NCBI RefSeq assembly: GCF_014638355.1
Contig: NZ_BMFK01000001.1
Location: 186,001 to 250,000, forward strand
Direction: 5' to 3'
Source: Priestia taiwanensis
GTDB lineage: Bacteria > Bacillota > Bacilli > Bacillales > Bacillaceae_G
DNA length: 64,000 nucleotides
The notes beneath the pieces were generated by a model. The model was not told the origin of the DNA and made no database searches. It worked only from the letters and a program-made list of their open reading frames with translations. Below are positions 1 through 10,117 of the stretch, piece after piece. The position numbers and the translations under genes were made by a program. Every line of letters begins with the position of its first letter. Position 1 is the stretch's first letter.

Positions 1-57
1 ATGATGTTATACCGAATTTTTCATCTTACTATTTTTGTTTTGCAGGAGTGATAATTA

Positions 58-3000
58 GTGAAGAACCTGAGATGGAGTATCTTATTATTTATAGCATTAG
101 TGCTAACTATTTCATCGTCTACATCTTATTTGGCAGTTAACCATGTTGCTGTAGAAAATCAAGAGAATAAAGTAGAAAGAATGACAATTGCTCTAGTTAA
201 TGAAGACCAAGGATCTTCATTTGAAGGAGAGCAAATAGACTTTGGAAGTCAATTTGTTAAGAATGTAACGAAAGATACAAATCATGAGTGGTATGTTGTA
301 AGTCGAGGTGTTGCTGAAAATGGCCTTACGAGCAACAATTACAATATGATGATTGTTATTCCAAATGATTTCTCTCAAAAAGCACTTACGATTAATGAGG
401 AAGTGCCTGAGAAAGTAATGCTTACGTATAAAGTAAATGCTACTGGAGACAATGCAATTAAGGAAAAGGCAGAGACAGCAGCTACGGTCATATTAGAAGA
501 CTTCAATAAACGTATTATTGATGTATATTTCGCAAGTATTATCGGGAAATTGCAAGATGCTCAAGATAATATTTCTACTGTTATTAAAAAAGGAGAAATG
601 CTAGCTGGGACATATGAGTCAAATATTCATAATCCTTTAGCGAATTATACAAATCAATTCAAATCGATTCACAGTTATACAAATGAATCAAAGGGAAGTT
701 TCGAGAATTTCCAAGGGATTCTTGAATCATTTAAATCAAGAATCAATAGTTCGAAAGAGCAAAATGTAGCGTATCAAAATCAGTTTAGTAATTTCATGAA
801 GTTACAAGAAGATAATAAAGCGTTACCAAGTGTATTCACCCAAAATCTTACACAATTCAATCAAACGATGAGTACAGATGATGTGATGAAGCAATTGGCT
901 AGATTAGAAACAACAAATACTGCACTTCATAATCAATTTCAATCGATAGAAGGTCAATCCACCCTTTTATCAAAAGCAAATGCGCTGCAAGTATATATAC
1001 AAGATGTAAATGGTAAGATTATAGATTATGATACAGACTTGACTGCAAAGCTAGAAGGGGATGTCCAAGCTAAAATAAAAGAAAAATTAATGGCGCATCT
1101 TACGAATAAAAGTGGGAAAGATCAAGACAATAATGATGCCAAAGACTTGTACTTATACACGTTCTTCCAACAACCTAGTGACACAGTTAATCGTAAAGTA
1201 GAGTCATTGATTAATAAGTTACCAAGTATGAGTGTAGAAGAGATTGAACAACTTGACTTACTAGAAGATACGAAGAACGAACTGAAAAATGTTATGTTAG
1301 TTGCTGCGAAGTACAATGAAGAAAATGACCATCAATATCAAGGTGGAAATAAGACACCTTTAGCCGAGACAATTGAAAAGGTTAAAGCAAGTCTAACGAA
1401 AGATGGAATATCGTTTACTGACTCTGACAAAGTAGGAAAGATGGAGTCAGAACAGACATTTACATTAAATATTCCAAAAGGGTTTTATCTTCCAAAAGAC
1501 AAGGAATCATTAAAGATTGATGGGAAGGATTATACAGCTGAATACATTCAAAAAGGAAGTGTAACCTTACCAGCAAGAGAAGAAGGAAATATAAATGTCC
1601 AGGTTCATCTTCAGTTAGAAGAAGGGAATAAGGATGTAGATATATTTAATCCTGTTAACTGGCAATGGACATTAAAACATCATAATGAAAAAACAACTGT
1701 GACGGAAGATGGAGGCACAGAAAAGCCAACAGATCCACCGACAGACCCACTTCCACCACCTGATAAGCCAGATACAGCTACTAAAAATATACATGCTGTA
1801 GATAAACCAGAAGACCCATCATCAGGTAACGGAAGTGATCCAACACCACCGACAGACCCAACACCACCAGACAACGGGAACGGTACAGACAAACCGACAG
1901 ACCCAACACCACCAGATAACGGGGACGGTACAGATAAACCGACGGATCCAACACCACCTAAAAATAAAGAGACTCTTATTGAGCGAACAAATGATTATTT
2001 GAAGCATACAAAAACGGAAGACTTACATCCAAATACGACAAATGTATTTGTAAAGGATGCAATAAAAACAGTTAAGAGTTATCAGCAGCTATCCAGCTTA
2101 TTGAACTTGTATTATGGCTTGGATATGGAAAATGCTGATTTACAAGCGAAACTAGCAGAAGGAACCTTACAAGAGATTGCGACAGAAGATTCACTTTACT
2201 ATATGTTTAACAAGCAAAGTATCGTCGATGCTGTCTCAACCTACGTTGCTAGTGAAATAACTGCTGAAGTAACAGAGGAACTGAACACGTTAAAAACAAA
2301 AGTAACGGAGTATTTGAAATTAGTCGAACAAGTAAACGCAGATTCAGGAGAGTTAACAACAATTCTAACGAAGGCGATTAGTGATGCTAATGAACAAAAT
2401 ACACATGTAACAAAGTTACTAGGCGATTTGAAAACATGGCGCGACACAAGTATGAAATTATTAGAGGAACAAGGGAAAATCAATATTGAGCGTCAAAATG
2501 AACAACAAAAAACAATAGAACTAGATAGTGGATTCAAAACATTACTAGCAGAAGCAGAAAGACTATCTGCTGACTCTGAAAATACAGAGCTATCTGCAGA
2601 TCAAGTATATGAGACATTTGAACGAATTAATACAGAAGCGGATAAGATCCAGCTAAGTGGAGAGAATGTTGTTTCTGAAGCTAGTAATTTATTAACTGAA
2701 TTTGATACGAAAATGTTTGACGACAAAAATTTCGCGAAGAATTTCACTCAGATTTTAGCTAATAGTCGTATTGGTGACGAACAAAATGAGCATTTATACG
2801 AATTTCTCTCTAACCCAGTCCAAAAGAAAAATGATGGTACGATTGTTGGAGGGGATTTATTTACACCTTACTTAATTGTAATAGTATGCTTTATTGTTGC
2901 GTTATTTACTGCTTATGTTACAGCTTCTCAAGGCAAAAAACATCGTCAGAAGAATGATTTTGAGGAAGAGCAGTCTATTGCTTTTAAGAATCTTCCTGTC

Positions 3001-3462
3001 ACAGCAGTTACAGCATGTATTGCAATTGTAGAGGGAGTTATTATAGGAGCCATTTCAGGTAGATTATTAGAATTCCAACATGCAAAATACTTAATGTTTA
3101 TTGGGATGATTACTCTAATTATGCTTGCTTTTGTACTCGTTTCAACGTATTTATTACGTCAAATTAAAATGGTAGGGATGTTTGTCATCTTAATTTTCTT
3201 GAGCATCTATTTATTTTTAACAGATGCAGTTGGTGTGCACATCGATAAATCATCTTATTTGGCGAAAATACGTGAGTTTTCACCATTGCATTTTACAGAA
3301 GGTTTCTTATATAGCTTTATAAGCGACGAGAAGAATTGGCATATAGCTGCCTTTGTATTTGCGATATTGAGTGTTGTTGCTTTTGTAGCAAACCTATTTG
3401 TAATTAAGTTTAAGAAAGAAGGGGAAGGGACGAATGATGAAACGAAAGAGCAAGTTGGATAA
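58..3462 (+). CDS. esaA: Type VII secretion membrane protein EsaA (YueB family)
   Basis: Large membrane component of the Firmicutes type VII (Ess/Yuk) secretion apparatus; the Bacillus subtilis homologue YueB is also the SPP1 phage receptor. The 1134-residue protein has one N-terminal membrane segment (about 6-26), a very long extracytoplasmic part rich in coiled coil, and about five C-terminal membrane segments from about residue 935 onward, which is the family topology. A Pro/Thr/Asp/Gly-rich linker at about 550-636 contains 15-residue repeats and looks like a flexible wall-spanning spacer. The GTG start is chosen because AGGAGTG lies upstream at 45-51. It is the first gene of the locus visible here; an EsxA-type substrate gene may lie before the window. 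The next gene overlaps by 29 bases, so the genes are probably translated together. Confidence 0.92.
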   Translation: MKNLRWSILLFIALVLTISSSTSYLAVNHVAVENQENKVERMTIALVNEDQGSSFEGEQIDFGSQFVKNVTKDTNHEWYVVSRGVAENGLTSNNYNMMIVIPNDFSQKALTINEEVPEKVMLTYKVNATGDNAIKEKAETAATVILEDFNKRIIDVYFASIIGKLQDAQDNISTVIKKGEMLAGTYESNIHNPLANYTNQFKSIHSYTNESKGSFENFQGILESFKSRINSSKEQNVAYQNQFSNFMKLQEDNKALPSVFTQNLTQFNQTMSTDDVMKQLARLETTNTALHNQFQSIEGQSTLLSKANALQVYIQDVNGKIIDYDTDLTAKLEGDVQAKIKEKLMAHLTNKSGKDQDNNDAKDLYLYTFFQQPSDTVNRKVESLINKLPSMSVEEIEQLDLLEDTKNELKNVMLVAAKYNEENDHQYQGGNKTPLAETIEKVKASLTKDGISFTDSDKVGKMESEQTFTLNIPKGFYLPKDKESLKIDGKDYTAEYIQKGSVTLPAREEGNINVQVHLQLEEGNKDVDIFNPVNWQWTLKHHNEKTTVTEDGGTEKPTDPPTDPLPPPDKPDTATKNIHAVDKPEDPSSGNGSDPTPPTDPTPPDNGNGTDKPTDPTPPDNGDGTDKPTDPTPPKNKETLIERTNDYLKHTKTEDLHPNTTNVFVKDAIKTVKSYQQLSSLLNLYYGLDMENADLQAKLAEGTLQEIATEDSLYYMFNKQSIVDAVSTYVASEITAEVTEELNTLKTKVTEYLKLVEQVNADSGELTTILTKAISDANEQNTHVTKLLGDLKTWRDTSMKLLEEQGKINIERQNEQQKTIELDSGFKTLLAEAERLSADSENTELSADQVYETFERINTEADKIQLSGENVVSEASNLLTEFDTKMFDDKNFAKNFTQILANSRIGDEQNEHLYEFLSNPVQKKNDGTIVGGDLFTPYLIVIVCFIVALFTAYVTASQGKKHRQKNDFEEEQSIAFKNLPVTAVTACIAIVEGVIIGAISGRLLEFQHAKYLMFIGMITLIMLAFVLVSTYLLRQIKMVGMFVILIFLSIYLFLTDAVGVHIDKSSYLAKIREFSPLHFTEGFLYSFISDEKNWHIAAFVFAILSVVAFVANLFVIKFKKEGEGTNDETKEQVG
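1861..1950 (+). repeat. Two 45-bp tandem repeats inside esaA
   Basis: Two adjacent 45-base units (1861-1905 and 1906-1950) differ at only a few positions. Each encodes a 15-residue unit containing TPPDNG and TDKPTDP. Partial copies of the TPP-coding start flank them on both sides. The repeats keep the reading frame, so copy-number change would lengthen or shorten the extracellular linker without breaking the gene. Confidence 0.85.
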
Positions 3463-3931
3463 ATCATTCTTTATGTTCTTACTTCTCATATCAGCTACAG
3501 TGCCTAATGGTGCTGTAGCTGATAGTTATTTAGACCATAGTGGAAAAATGGAATTCAAAATAGATCGTATACAACAAACAGAAGAAGAACGGCAGAGAAA
3601 GAAAGAGGACGAGAAGAAGATACAGAAAGAAGAGAATGATTTATTCAAACCGCGTATTGATAAGCAAATTAAAGAAATACAAGCAAAAGATGAAAAAGAA
3701 ATGGATGCGTTAGAAGATAGTTTGTTTTCGGATCAACAAGTGGCTTCTAGTGCACCGGATGGAAAAGAATTGTTATTTGAATCTACTTACAAGGTAAAGG
3801 CAGTAGCTGTAGAAAAGCAAAGTGAACAAGAAAAGAAAACAGGTACTACTATTTTTACAGGAATAATTGTCGGAGTTGTTTTCCTTTTATGTAGCACTGT
3901 CTATTTTGTTATTAAAAAGAATGAGATATAG
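3434..3931 (+). CDS. essA: Type VII secretion protein EssA
   Basis: Small membrane component of the type VII secretion machine. The 165-residue product has an N-terminal hydrophobic segment (about 11-29) that resembles a signal peptide or anchor, a highly charged Lys/Glu helical middle (about 45-90), and a C-terminal membrane segment (about 138-160). This matches the EssA layout. The start lies inside the end of esaA in another frame (29-base overlap). The assignment rests mainly on position between esaA and esaB plus topology, because the family is poorly conserved in sequence. Confidence 0.85.
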   Translation: MMKRKSKLDKSFFMFLLLISATVPNGAVADSYLDHSGKMEFKIDRIQQTEEERQRKKEDEKKIQKEENDLFKPRIDKQIKEIQAKDEKEMDALEDSLFSDQQVASSAPDGKELLFESTYKVKAVAVEKQSEQEKKTGTTIFTGIIVGVVFLLCSTVYFVIKKNEI

Positions 3932-3941
3932 GGAGAGCACG

Positions 3942-4193
3942 ATGAATAACAGAACACATACGAGTATAACAATGGACTTTAGAAATTGGGGAGGGCATTT
4001 TTATGACCTTCATGTTCCGAATCATCAACCAGTGAAATATTTACTGACGAATTTAGCACAGACCTTAGGGCTAACTTGTCCAAACGAAACAACGTATGCC
4101 ATGAAAGTAGTGAATAAAGGGATTATCCTCTTAAACGATGATAAAATGATGGATTTTAACATAACAGAAGGTGATTTAATACAAGTACTATAA
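3942..4193 (+). CDS. esaB: Ubiquitin-like type VII secretion protein EsaB/YukD
   Basis: 83-residue cytoplasmic protein of the EsaB/YukD family, which has a ubiquitin-like fold and takes part in or regulates type VII secretion. The start is set at the ATG at 3942, directly after GGGAGAG; an upstream in-frame start at 3867 would lie inside essA and has no clear ribosome site. The sequence shows the alternating strand pattern of the fold and ends in an acidic GDLIQVL-type strand. It lies 10 bases after essA and before essB, the usual order. Confidence 0.88.
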   Translation: MNNRTHTSITMDFRNWGGHFYDLHVPNHQPVKYLLTNLAQTLGLTCPNETTYAMKVVNKGIILLNDDKMMDFNITEGDLIQVL

Positions 4194-4245
4194 CACCAGG
4201 ATGTTAAGTCTTAATAAGATTCTTATAGGTTAAAAGGAGACGAAA

Positions 4246-5547
4246 ATGATAGAACGTACAATTCAAATAGATACGATGGAGTATCCATTTATTCAAACAG
4301 AACATTCGTTACAATTGCAGCTTGCAAAATCTTTAACGAAAGTTACCCATCAAAGCCAGTTAGAACTTCTAACAGCCAAAACCCCATATTTCATACCTGT
4401 GTCGATAGAGGAAGAAGAGGATACATATACATTTACATATTCAATAGGTAAAGAGTGGATTACGTGGGAAGATGTGAAGGACTATGAAAAAAACGATAAA
4501 CTTCGATTCCTATTGAATATATATCGTTTTAGAGAATGCTTATATTCTAGATATTCCTTCTTCTTACATCCAGATAATATTGTTGTCGATTCTAATTATA
4601 TTCCCTACATCATTCATAAGGGATTAACGAATATTATTCCGCCAATGAATATTTCGGAAGAGGTATTCTTAAGGCAGTTTAAATGCCTCATCATTGCCCT
4701 GTTTAATAAAAAGTATTCGTTTCAAGATTTATATAACGGTTTATTAGACAATGCAGCAGATACACCATTTGAGCGGAATGTATCTGATATTTCATCATTA
4801 GATGAATTGCAGTCATTCTTGCAAGATAACTACACAAAAGAACAAGAGTTATCGAACAAACAAATGATGCTAGTACCAAAGAAACGCTTTAAACTATTCA
4901 AAAGTTTGGCAATATCATTTATCGTTTCGGCGGTTATATTAGCAGTTCCTGTTATTTACTATGCATTTATAAAAGTTCCTTATCAAAATAATTTACTCGA
5001 AGCAAATAGGCATTTCATTGCCACTGATTACGATAAAGCAATTAGTGTCTTAAAGAGTGAAGATGCAGAAGGTTTACCTATAACAGCTAAATACCAACTT
5101 GCTTTTTCATATGTAAAAGCAGAGACATTAAGTGAACAAAAGAAGACGAATATTATGCAAAATATTAGTTTGAAAAGTGATGAGAAGTACTTACTATATT
5201 GGATTTACAGCGGAAGAGGAGAATTCGATAAAGCGTTAGATTATGCAAAGAGTGTAGATGATCCGCAACTAATTATGTACGGGTTATTAAAGCAAATTGA
5301 GGCAACGAAGAACAATCCGGATTTATCAGGTAAAGAACGAGATGAAAAATTAAAAACATATGAACAAGAGTTAAGGCCATATCAAGAGAAATATATGAAA
5401 GATGAAGAATTATTAAAGAAAGAGTCTACGAAGGAAAAGAGCGAAGGAAAAGAGGCTGACAAAAAGCCAGAAGAAGGTGAAAAGCAGCAGACTGAATCAA
5501 CAGAACAAAAGCCACAGGAAACAAAAGAAAACACAGGTGGAGAATAG
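4246..5547 (+). CDS. essB: Type VII secretion protein EssB (YukC), pseudokinase-like
   Basis: Bitopic membrane protein that forms part of the core type VII channel with EssC. The 433-residue protein has a cytoplasmic pseudokinase-like domain (about 1-215), one membrane segment (about 222-243) and an extracytoplasmic helical repeat domain. The C-terminus is a Lys/Glu/Gln-rich low-complexity tail (about 385-433), common in Bacillus YukC proteins. AAAGGAG precedes the ATG. The gene stands between esaB and essC as in other Bacillus and Staphylococcus loci. Confidence 0.92.
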   Translation: MIERTIQIDTMEYPFIQTEHSLQLQLAKSLTKVTHQSQLELLTAKTPYFIPVSIEEEEDTYTFTYSIGKEWITWEDVKDYEKNDKLRFLLNIYRFRECLYSRYSFFLHPDNIVVDSNYIPYIIHKGLTNIIPPMNISEEVFLRQFKCLIIALFNKKYSFQDLYNGLLDNAADTPFERNVSDISSLDELQSFLQDNYTKEQELSNKQMMLVPKKRFKLFKSLAISFIVSAVILAVPVIYYAFIKVPYQNNLLEANRHFIATDYDKAISVLKSEDAEGLPITAKYQLAFSYVKAETLSEQKKTNIMQNISLKSDEKYLLYWIYSGRGEFDKALDYAKSVDDPQLIMYGLLKQIEATKNNPDLSGKERDEKLKTYEQELRPYQEKYMKDEELLKKESTKEKSEGKEADKKPEEGEKQQTESTEQKPQETKENTGGE

Positions 5548-5599
5548 ATTATCTAAATCTATAACGTTTATACGACATATTTATGCATAAAGGAGTGGC

Positions 5600-8500
5600 A
5601 TGCGTTTCATGAGCAAAGAAATGTTAATGATACGATATGAGGATCAATTATACAAATTGGACCTTCATTACAATGATAGTAAATCCATTATAATTGGCAA
5701 CAACATTACACATACGATTACGATTAAAGACCTTGTAGAGCCCGTTGAACTTAAATGGGAGCAAGCAAGTGAATCATGGTTAATAGACGGAGAAAGACTT
5801 CCGAAGAATCAGTTACTTACAAGGGTTTTGACAAATGGAAAAAAGCTTGGAATCCATCTTGTATCTATTGAAAAGACAGCGGTTTATGATACAACTACTA
5901 AATACGCAATAACGATTAGTCATCATGCATACGATGATATTTTCATAGATAGAAGCACAGTAGATGCGTTATTAATGCGTGAGGCATTAACAGATTCTTT
6001 TACATTACATGTGAATAGTGGAGAAGTATATCATAACTATCGCTTAGTTAGAGGTGAAGTAGTTGTTGATAAAGGAGATATCCTTATCGTAGATGGGATT
6101 ATTTTCACACTAAAAGAAAGGGAGTTATCCATTCAATCACAAGAGAAGAATGTAACAACGACACTCCCAGCATTAGCAAAGAGTGATGAGTATTACAGTG
6201 AATCTTACCCTGATTATCATCGTTCGCCAAGAATTATACATAGGGAACCAACTGATAAGATGACAATTGCTAAGCCGCCTAATATGCCATCTAAGGCGAA
6301 TGAACAGTTAGTTAGAACGATTGTGCCACCTATTGTGATGATTCTTGTAACGATTTTTATTGCGCTAATTTATCCTGTTGGTTTTTATATTATCGCTTCA
6401 GTAAGTGTGACACTTGTTACGATTGTCATTTCTATTACGACTTACTTTAACAATGTGAAAGAATATAAGCAGAATATAATAGAACGAGATAATAGTTACC
6501 GAGAGTATTTGAAAAATAAAACGATGGATTTATATAAAGAAGTAGAGAAACAACGACATGCGTTAGCATATCACTATCCAGAAATGCAAGGTGTACGTGA
6601 TATGGCGGTAACAATTAATCCACGTATTTATGAAAAAACAAGACTTCACCACGACTTTCTTATGTACCGTGTTGGAAGTGGAACAGTTGATACGAGCTTT
6701 GATATTGCGTTCAATGAGGAAGAATTTAGTCAACAAAAGGACGAATTAATAGAGGAAGCAAGGAAGTTGAAAAATCAATTTCTGTCATTACATGATGTAC
6801 CAATTACAACAAGCCTTATGAAGGGGCCTGTAGGGTATATTGGTCAACGTTCGATTGTTATTAAACAATTGCAGTGGTTAGTCATGCAGACAGCACTGTT
6901 CCATAGTTACCATGATGTACAGTTTATTACAATCTTTCCTGAAGAGGAGAAGAAGAAATGGGATTGGATGCGTTGGTTACCGCATGCTAGTGTACGTGAT
7001 ATTAATGTACGCGGTTTTGTGTACCATGCCAGAAGTCGTGACCAAGTATTAAATAGTTTATATCAAATACTGAAAGAGAGACGAATGGCGTTAGAGGAGA
7101 AGGGTAATTCCAAAGAAAAGTTATACTTCTCACCTCATTACGTTGTTCTTATTACGGACGAAAAGCTAATCCTGGATCATATTGTCATGGAATTCTTTAA
7201 TGAAGACCCGAGTGAATTAGGAGTGTCCCTTGTTTTCGTTCAAGATGTGATGCAAAGCTTGCCAGAGCATGTAAAGACAGTTATTGATATACGAGATTCC
7301 AAATCGGGTAATATTATTTTGGAAGAAGGGGAGTTAGTCAACACGAAATTTTCACTAGACGGATTTCCAATGGAGATGAACAAAGAAGATATTTCACGGG
7401 CACTGGCACCGCTAAATCACTTGCAAAATTTAAAAAACAGCATTCCAGAAAGTGTTACATTCTTAGAATTATATGGAGTAGAGAAAGTAGAAGAATTAGG
7501 TGTTGGTAATCGTTGGTCAAAGAATGCTACGCATAAGACGTTAGCTGTACCACTAGGACTACGTGGAAAAGAAGATATTGTGAATCTGAATCTACATGAG
7601 AAGGCACATGGACCACACGGATTAATTGCAGGAACGACTGGATCAGGTAAATCAGAGATTATACAATCATACATTTTATCACTTGCAGTGAACTTCCATC
7701 CGCATGAAGTAGCATTCCTCTTAATTGACTATAAAGGTGGAGGAATGGCCAACTTATTCAAGAATTTACCGCATTTGCTAGGAGCTATTACAAACTTAGA
7801 CGGTGCACAAAGTATGCGTGCATTAGCGTCTATTAAAGCAGAGCTGAAAAAACGTCAGCGTTTGTTCGGTGAGTATGATGTAAATCATATTAATCAATAC
7901 CATAAATTATACAAAGAAGGCAAAGTACAAGAGGCAATGCCGCATTTATTCTTAATAAGTGATGAGTTCGCTGAATTGAAGGCCGAACAGCCTGATTTTA
8001 TGAAAGAGTTAGTATCTACCGCTAGGATTGGTCGTTCGTTAGGAATCCATTTAATACTTGCGACACAAAAACCAAGTGGCGTTGTAGACGATCAAATTTG
8101 GAGTAACTCGAAATTTAAATTGGCACTGAAAGTACAGAATGCTTCTGACAGTAACGAAATCTTAAAAACACCAGATGCAGCTGAAATTAAATTACCAGGG
8201 CGAGCTTATTTACAAGTCGGAAATAACGAGATATATGAACTGTTCCAATCGGCATGGAGTGGAGCAGATTATGTAGAAGATAAAGATGAGAAGTCACACT
8301 TAGATGCAACAATTTATGCGATCAATGAACTAGGACAATATGAGATTATTAGCGAAGATTTAAGTGGACTAGAGTACAAGAAAGATGTGACATCTGTCCC
8401 AACTGAATTAGACGCAGTAATCGATTATATACACGATTATGCGGAAAGCAATGAGATTACACCACTGCCAAGACCTTGGTTACCACCATTGCCAGAGAAA

Positions 8501-10117
8501 TTATTCCTACCGCAGTTACACCCAATTAATTTCAACGAAGCTTGGAAGCAAGAGAAAAGACCATTACAAGCGACGATTGGCTTACTAGATCAACCAGAAC
8601 TACAAGCACAAACACCGTTGACAATTGATATGACGAAGGATGGACACGTTGCCGTATACTCAAGTCCAGGCTATGGAAAGTCGACATTCTTGCAAACAGT
8701 AATAATGGATTTAGCACGCCAACATTGTCCAGAACACTTACACATCTACTTATTAGATTTCGGCACGAATGGATTATTACCATTAAAGGCTTTGCCGCAT
8801 GTGGCGGATACGATCACGATAGATGAAGCGGAGAAGTGTTTGAAATTAGTGGAACGGTTAGGCCAAGAAATGAAACGACGTAAAAAGATTTTAAGTGATT
8901 ATGATGTTGCAAATATGAGTGTATATGAAAAAGCGAGCGGGAAAACTGAACCGAATATAATTATCACAATTGATAATTATGATTCCGTGAAAGAAGCACC
9001 GTTTTACGAAGCATTTGATTTAATGATGATGCAAGTAGTACGAGAGGGAGCGAGTCTGGGCATTCATGTATTGCTGAGTGCTAGCAGACAAAATGCCTTA
9101 CGTATACAACTTCATAGTAATATTAAGATTCAAACTTGTTTGTATATGATTGACAACACGGAAACGGTAAGTATTGTTGGTCGTTCAGACATTAAACTAG
9201 AAGAATTAGAAGGACGAGCGTTGATTAAATTAGAAAACTCGACATTATTCCAAACAGCATTACCAACTATTGCAGAAGACGAATTATTACAAATCCAAAC
9301 GCTACAACAAGAAGCAATCGAAATGGACAATAATTGGGATGGTGAACGTCCTAAGGAAATACCGATGATGCCAGAAGTAGTGGAACTAAGAACGTATAGA
9401 GCAAAGAGGACATTGGCGAAAGTATTAAGTCAAGGTTATATTCCAATTGGATTAGATTTCAAAGATGTAGAGATTGTTGCACATGATGCTTCTAGTTATG
9501 ACCATTTAATGATTTACGGAGTAGATGATAGCTTGCGCCAACAAGTTATTTCAAGTTTGATTGCTCAATTAGATGTGCAATATGTTGAAAGTATTACACT
9601 AGTAGACACACCTAGCTATACATTTATTCCTTTCAAAGAGAAAGTAACAAATTACATCGTAGAAGAACATGAAGTGAAAGTGCATATAGGAAAATGGTTA
9701 TCGCTTATTCAAGAGCGTACACAGAAATTAACAGAATGTAGGCAAACAGGGAAAGAAGCACCAGCATTCTCTACTCATATAGTATTTATCGCAGATGTAG
9801 AAGCATTTAATAAAGTTATCCTCTTAGACGATCAAGAGACATCTATCTTAATAGATGCTTCACGAACAGTAGGTGTATTCTTTATCTTTGCAGGACATCA
9901 TGATTATATCAACCGAAATAGAGAGGCAATGACATTAAAAATTAAAACGAAATTAACATCGAGCATTGTGACGATGCCATTAAACGATCAAACAATATTT
10001 AGTGTGAAGTATATTAGTAACGAACAACCGCTTGGAAAAGACGAAGTGTACTACTATGTAAAAGGCCAAATAATAAAAGTCAAAATGCCAAGAGTGCGAA
10101 GCGAGGTGCCAGTATGA
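5600..10117 (+). CDS. essC: Type VII secretion FtsK/SpoIIIE ATPase EssC (YukBA)
   Basis: Motor ATPase that recruits and drives WXG100 and effector substrates through the membrane. The 1505-residue protein has N-terminal FHA-like domains (about 1-200), two adjacent membrane segments (about 243-283), then tandem FtsK/SpoIIIE domains. The first has a clear P-loop (GTTGSGKS, about 677-684), the second has GYGKST (about 1023-1028). A third C-terminal ATPase-like domain has no recognisable P-loop, which is usual for the family. AAGGAGTG stands just before the ATG. The stop overlaps the start of the following lipoprotein gene by four bases (ATGA), so the accessory genes are probably co-transcribed with the machine. 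Confidence 0.96.
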   Translation: MRFMSKEMLMIRYEDQLYKLDLHYNDSKSIIIGNNITHTITIKDLVEPVELKWEQASESWLIDGERLPKNQLLTRVLTNGKKLGIHLVSIEKTAVYDTTTKYAITISHHAYDDIFIDRSTVDALLMREALTDSFTLHVNSGEVYHNYRLVRGEVVVDKGDILIVDGIIFTLKERELSIQSQEKNVTTTLPALAKSDEYYSESYPDYHRSPRIIHREPTDKMTIAKPPNMPSKANEQLVRTIVPPIVMILVTIFIALIYPVGFYIIASVSVTLVTIVISITTYFNNVKEYKQNIIERDNSYREYLKNKTMDLYKEVEKQRHALAYHYPEMQGVRDMAVTINPRIYEKTRLHHDFLMYRVGSGTVDTSFDIAFNEEEFSQQKDELIEEARKLKNQFLSLHDVPITTSLMKGPVGYIGQRSIVIKQLQWLVMQTALFHSYHDVQFITIFPEEEKKKWDWMRWLPHASVRDINVRGFVYHARSRDQVLNSLYQILKERRMALEEKGNSKEKLYFSPHYVVLITDEKLILDHIVMEFFNEDPSELGVSLVFVQDVMQSLPEHVKTVIDIRDSKSGNIILEEGELVNTKFSLDGFPMEMNKEDISRALAPLNHLQNLKNSIPESVTFLELYGVEKVEELGVGNRWSKNATHKTLAVPLGLRGKEDIVNLNLHEKAHGPHGLIAGTTGSGKSEIIQSYILSLAVNFHPHEVAFLLIDYKGGGMANLFKNLPHLLGAITNLDGAQSMRALASIKAELKKRQRLFGEYDVNHINQYHKLYKEGKVQEAMPHLFLISDEFAELKAEQPDFMKELVSTARIGRSLGIHLILATQKPSGVVDDQIWSNSKFKLALKVQNASDSNEILKTPDAAEIKLPGRAYLQVGNNEIYELFQSAWSGADYVEDKDEKSHLDATIYAINELGQYEIISEDLSGLEYKKDVTSVPTELDAVIDYIHDYAESNEITPLPRPWLPPLPEKLFLPQLHPINFNEAWKQEKRPLQATIGLLDQPELQAQTPLTIDMTKDGHVAVYSSPGYGKSTFLQTVIMDLARQHCPEHLHIYLLDFGTNGLLPLKALPHVADTITIDEAEKCLKLVERLGQEMKRRKKILSDYDVANMSVYEKASGKTEPNIIITIDNYDSVKEAPFYEAFDLMMMQVVREGASLGIHVLLSASRQNALRIQLHSNIKIQTCLYMIDNTETVSIVGRSDIKLEELEGRALIKLENSTLFQTALPTIAEDELLQIQTLQQEAIEMDNNWDGERPKEIPMMPEVVELRTYRAKRTLAKVLSQGYIPIGLDFKDVEIVAHDASSYDHLMIYGVDDSLRQQVISSLIAQLDVQYVESITLVDTPSYTFIPFKEKVTNYIVEEHEVKVHIGKWLSLIQERTQKLTECRQTGKEAPAFSTHIVFIADVEAFNKVILLDDQETSILIDASRTVGVFFIFAGHHDYINRNREAMTLKIKTKLTSSIVTMPLNDQTIFSVKYISNEQPLGKDEVYYYVKGQIIKVKMPRVRSEVPV

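Noticed and set aside
1680-2007. Minus-strand and alternative-frame open frames across the esaA repeats
   Set aside because: They are shadows of the Pro-rich repeat, with low-complexity composition (Cys/Trp/Val or Gly/Ser runs) and no ribosome sites.
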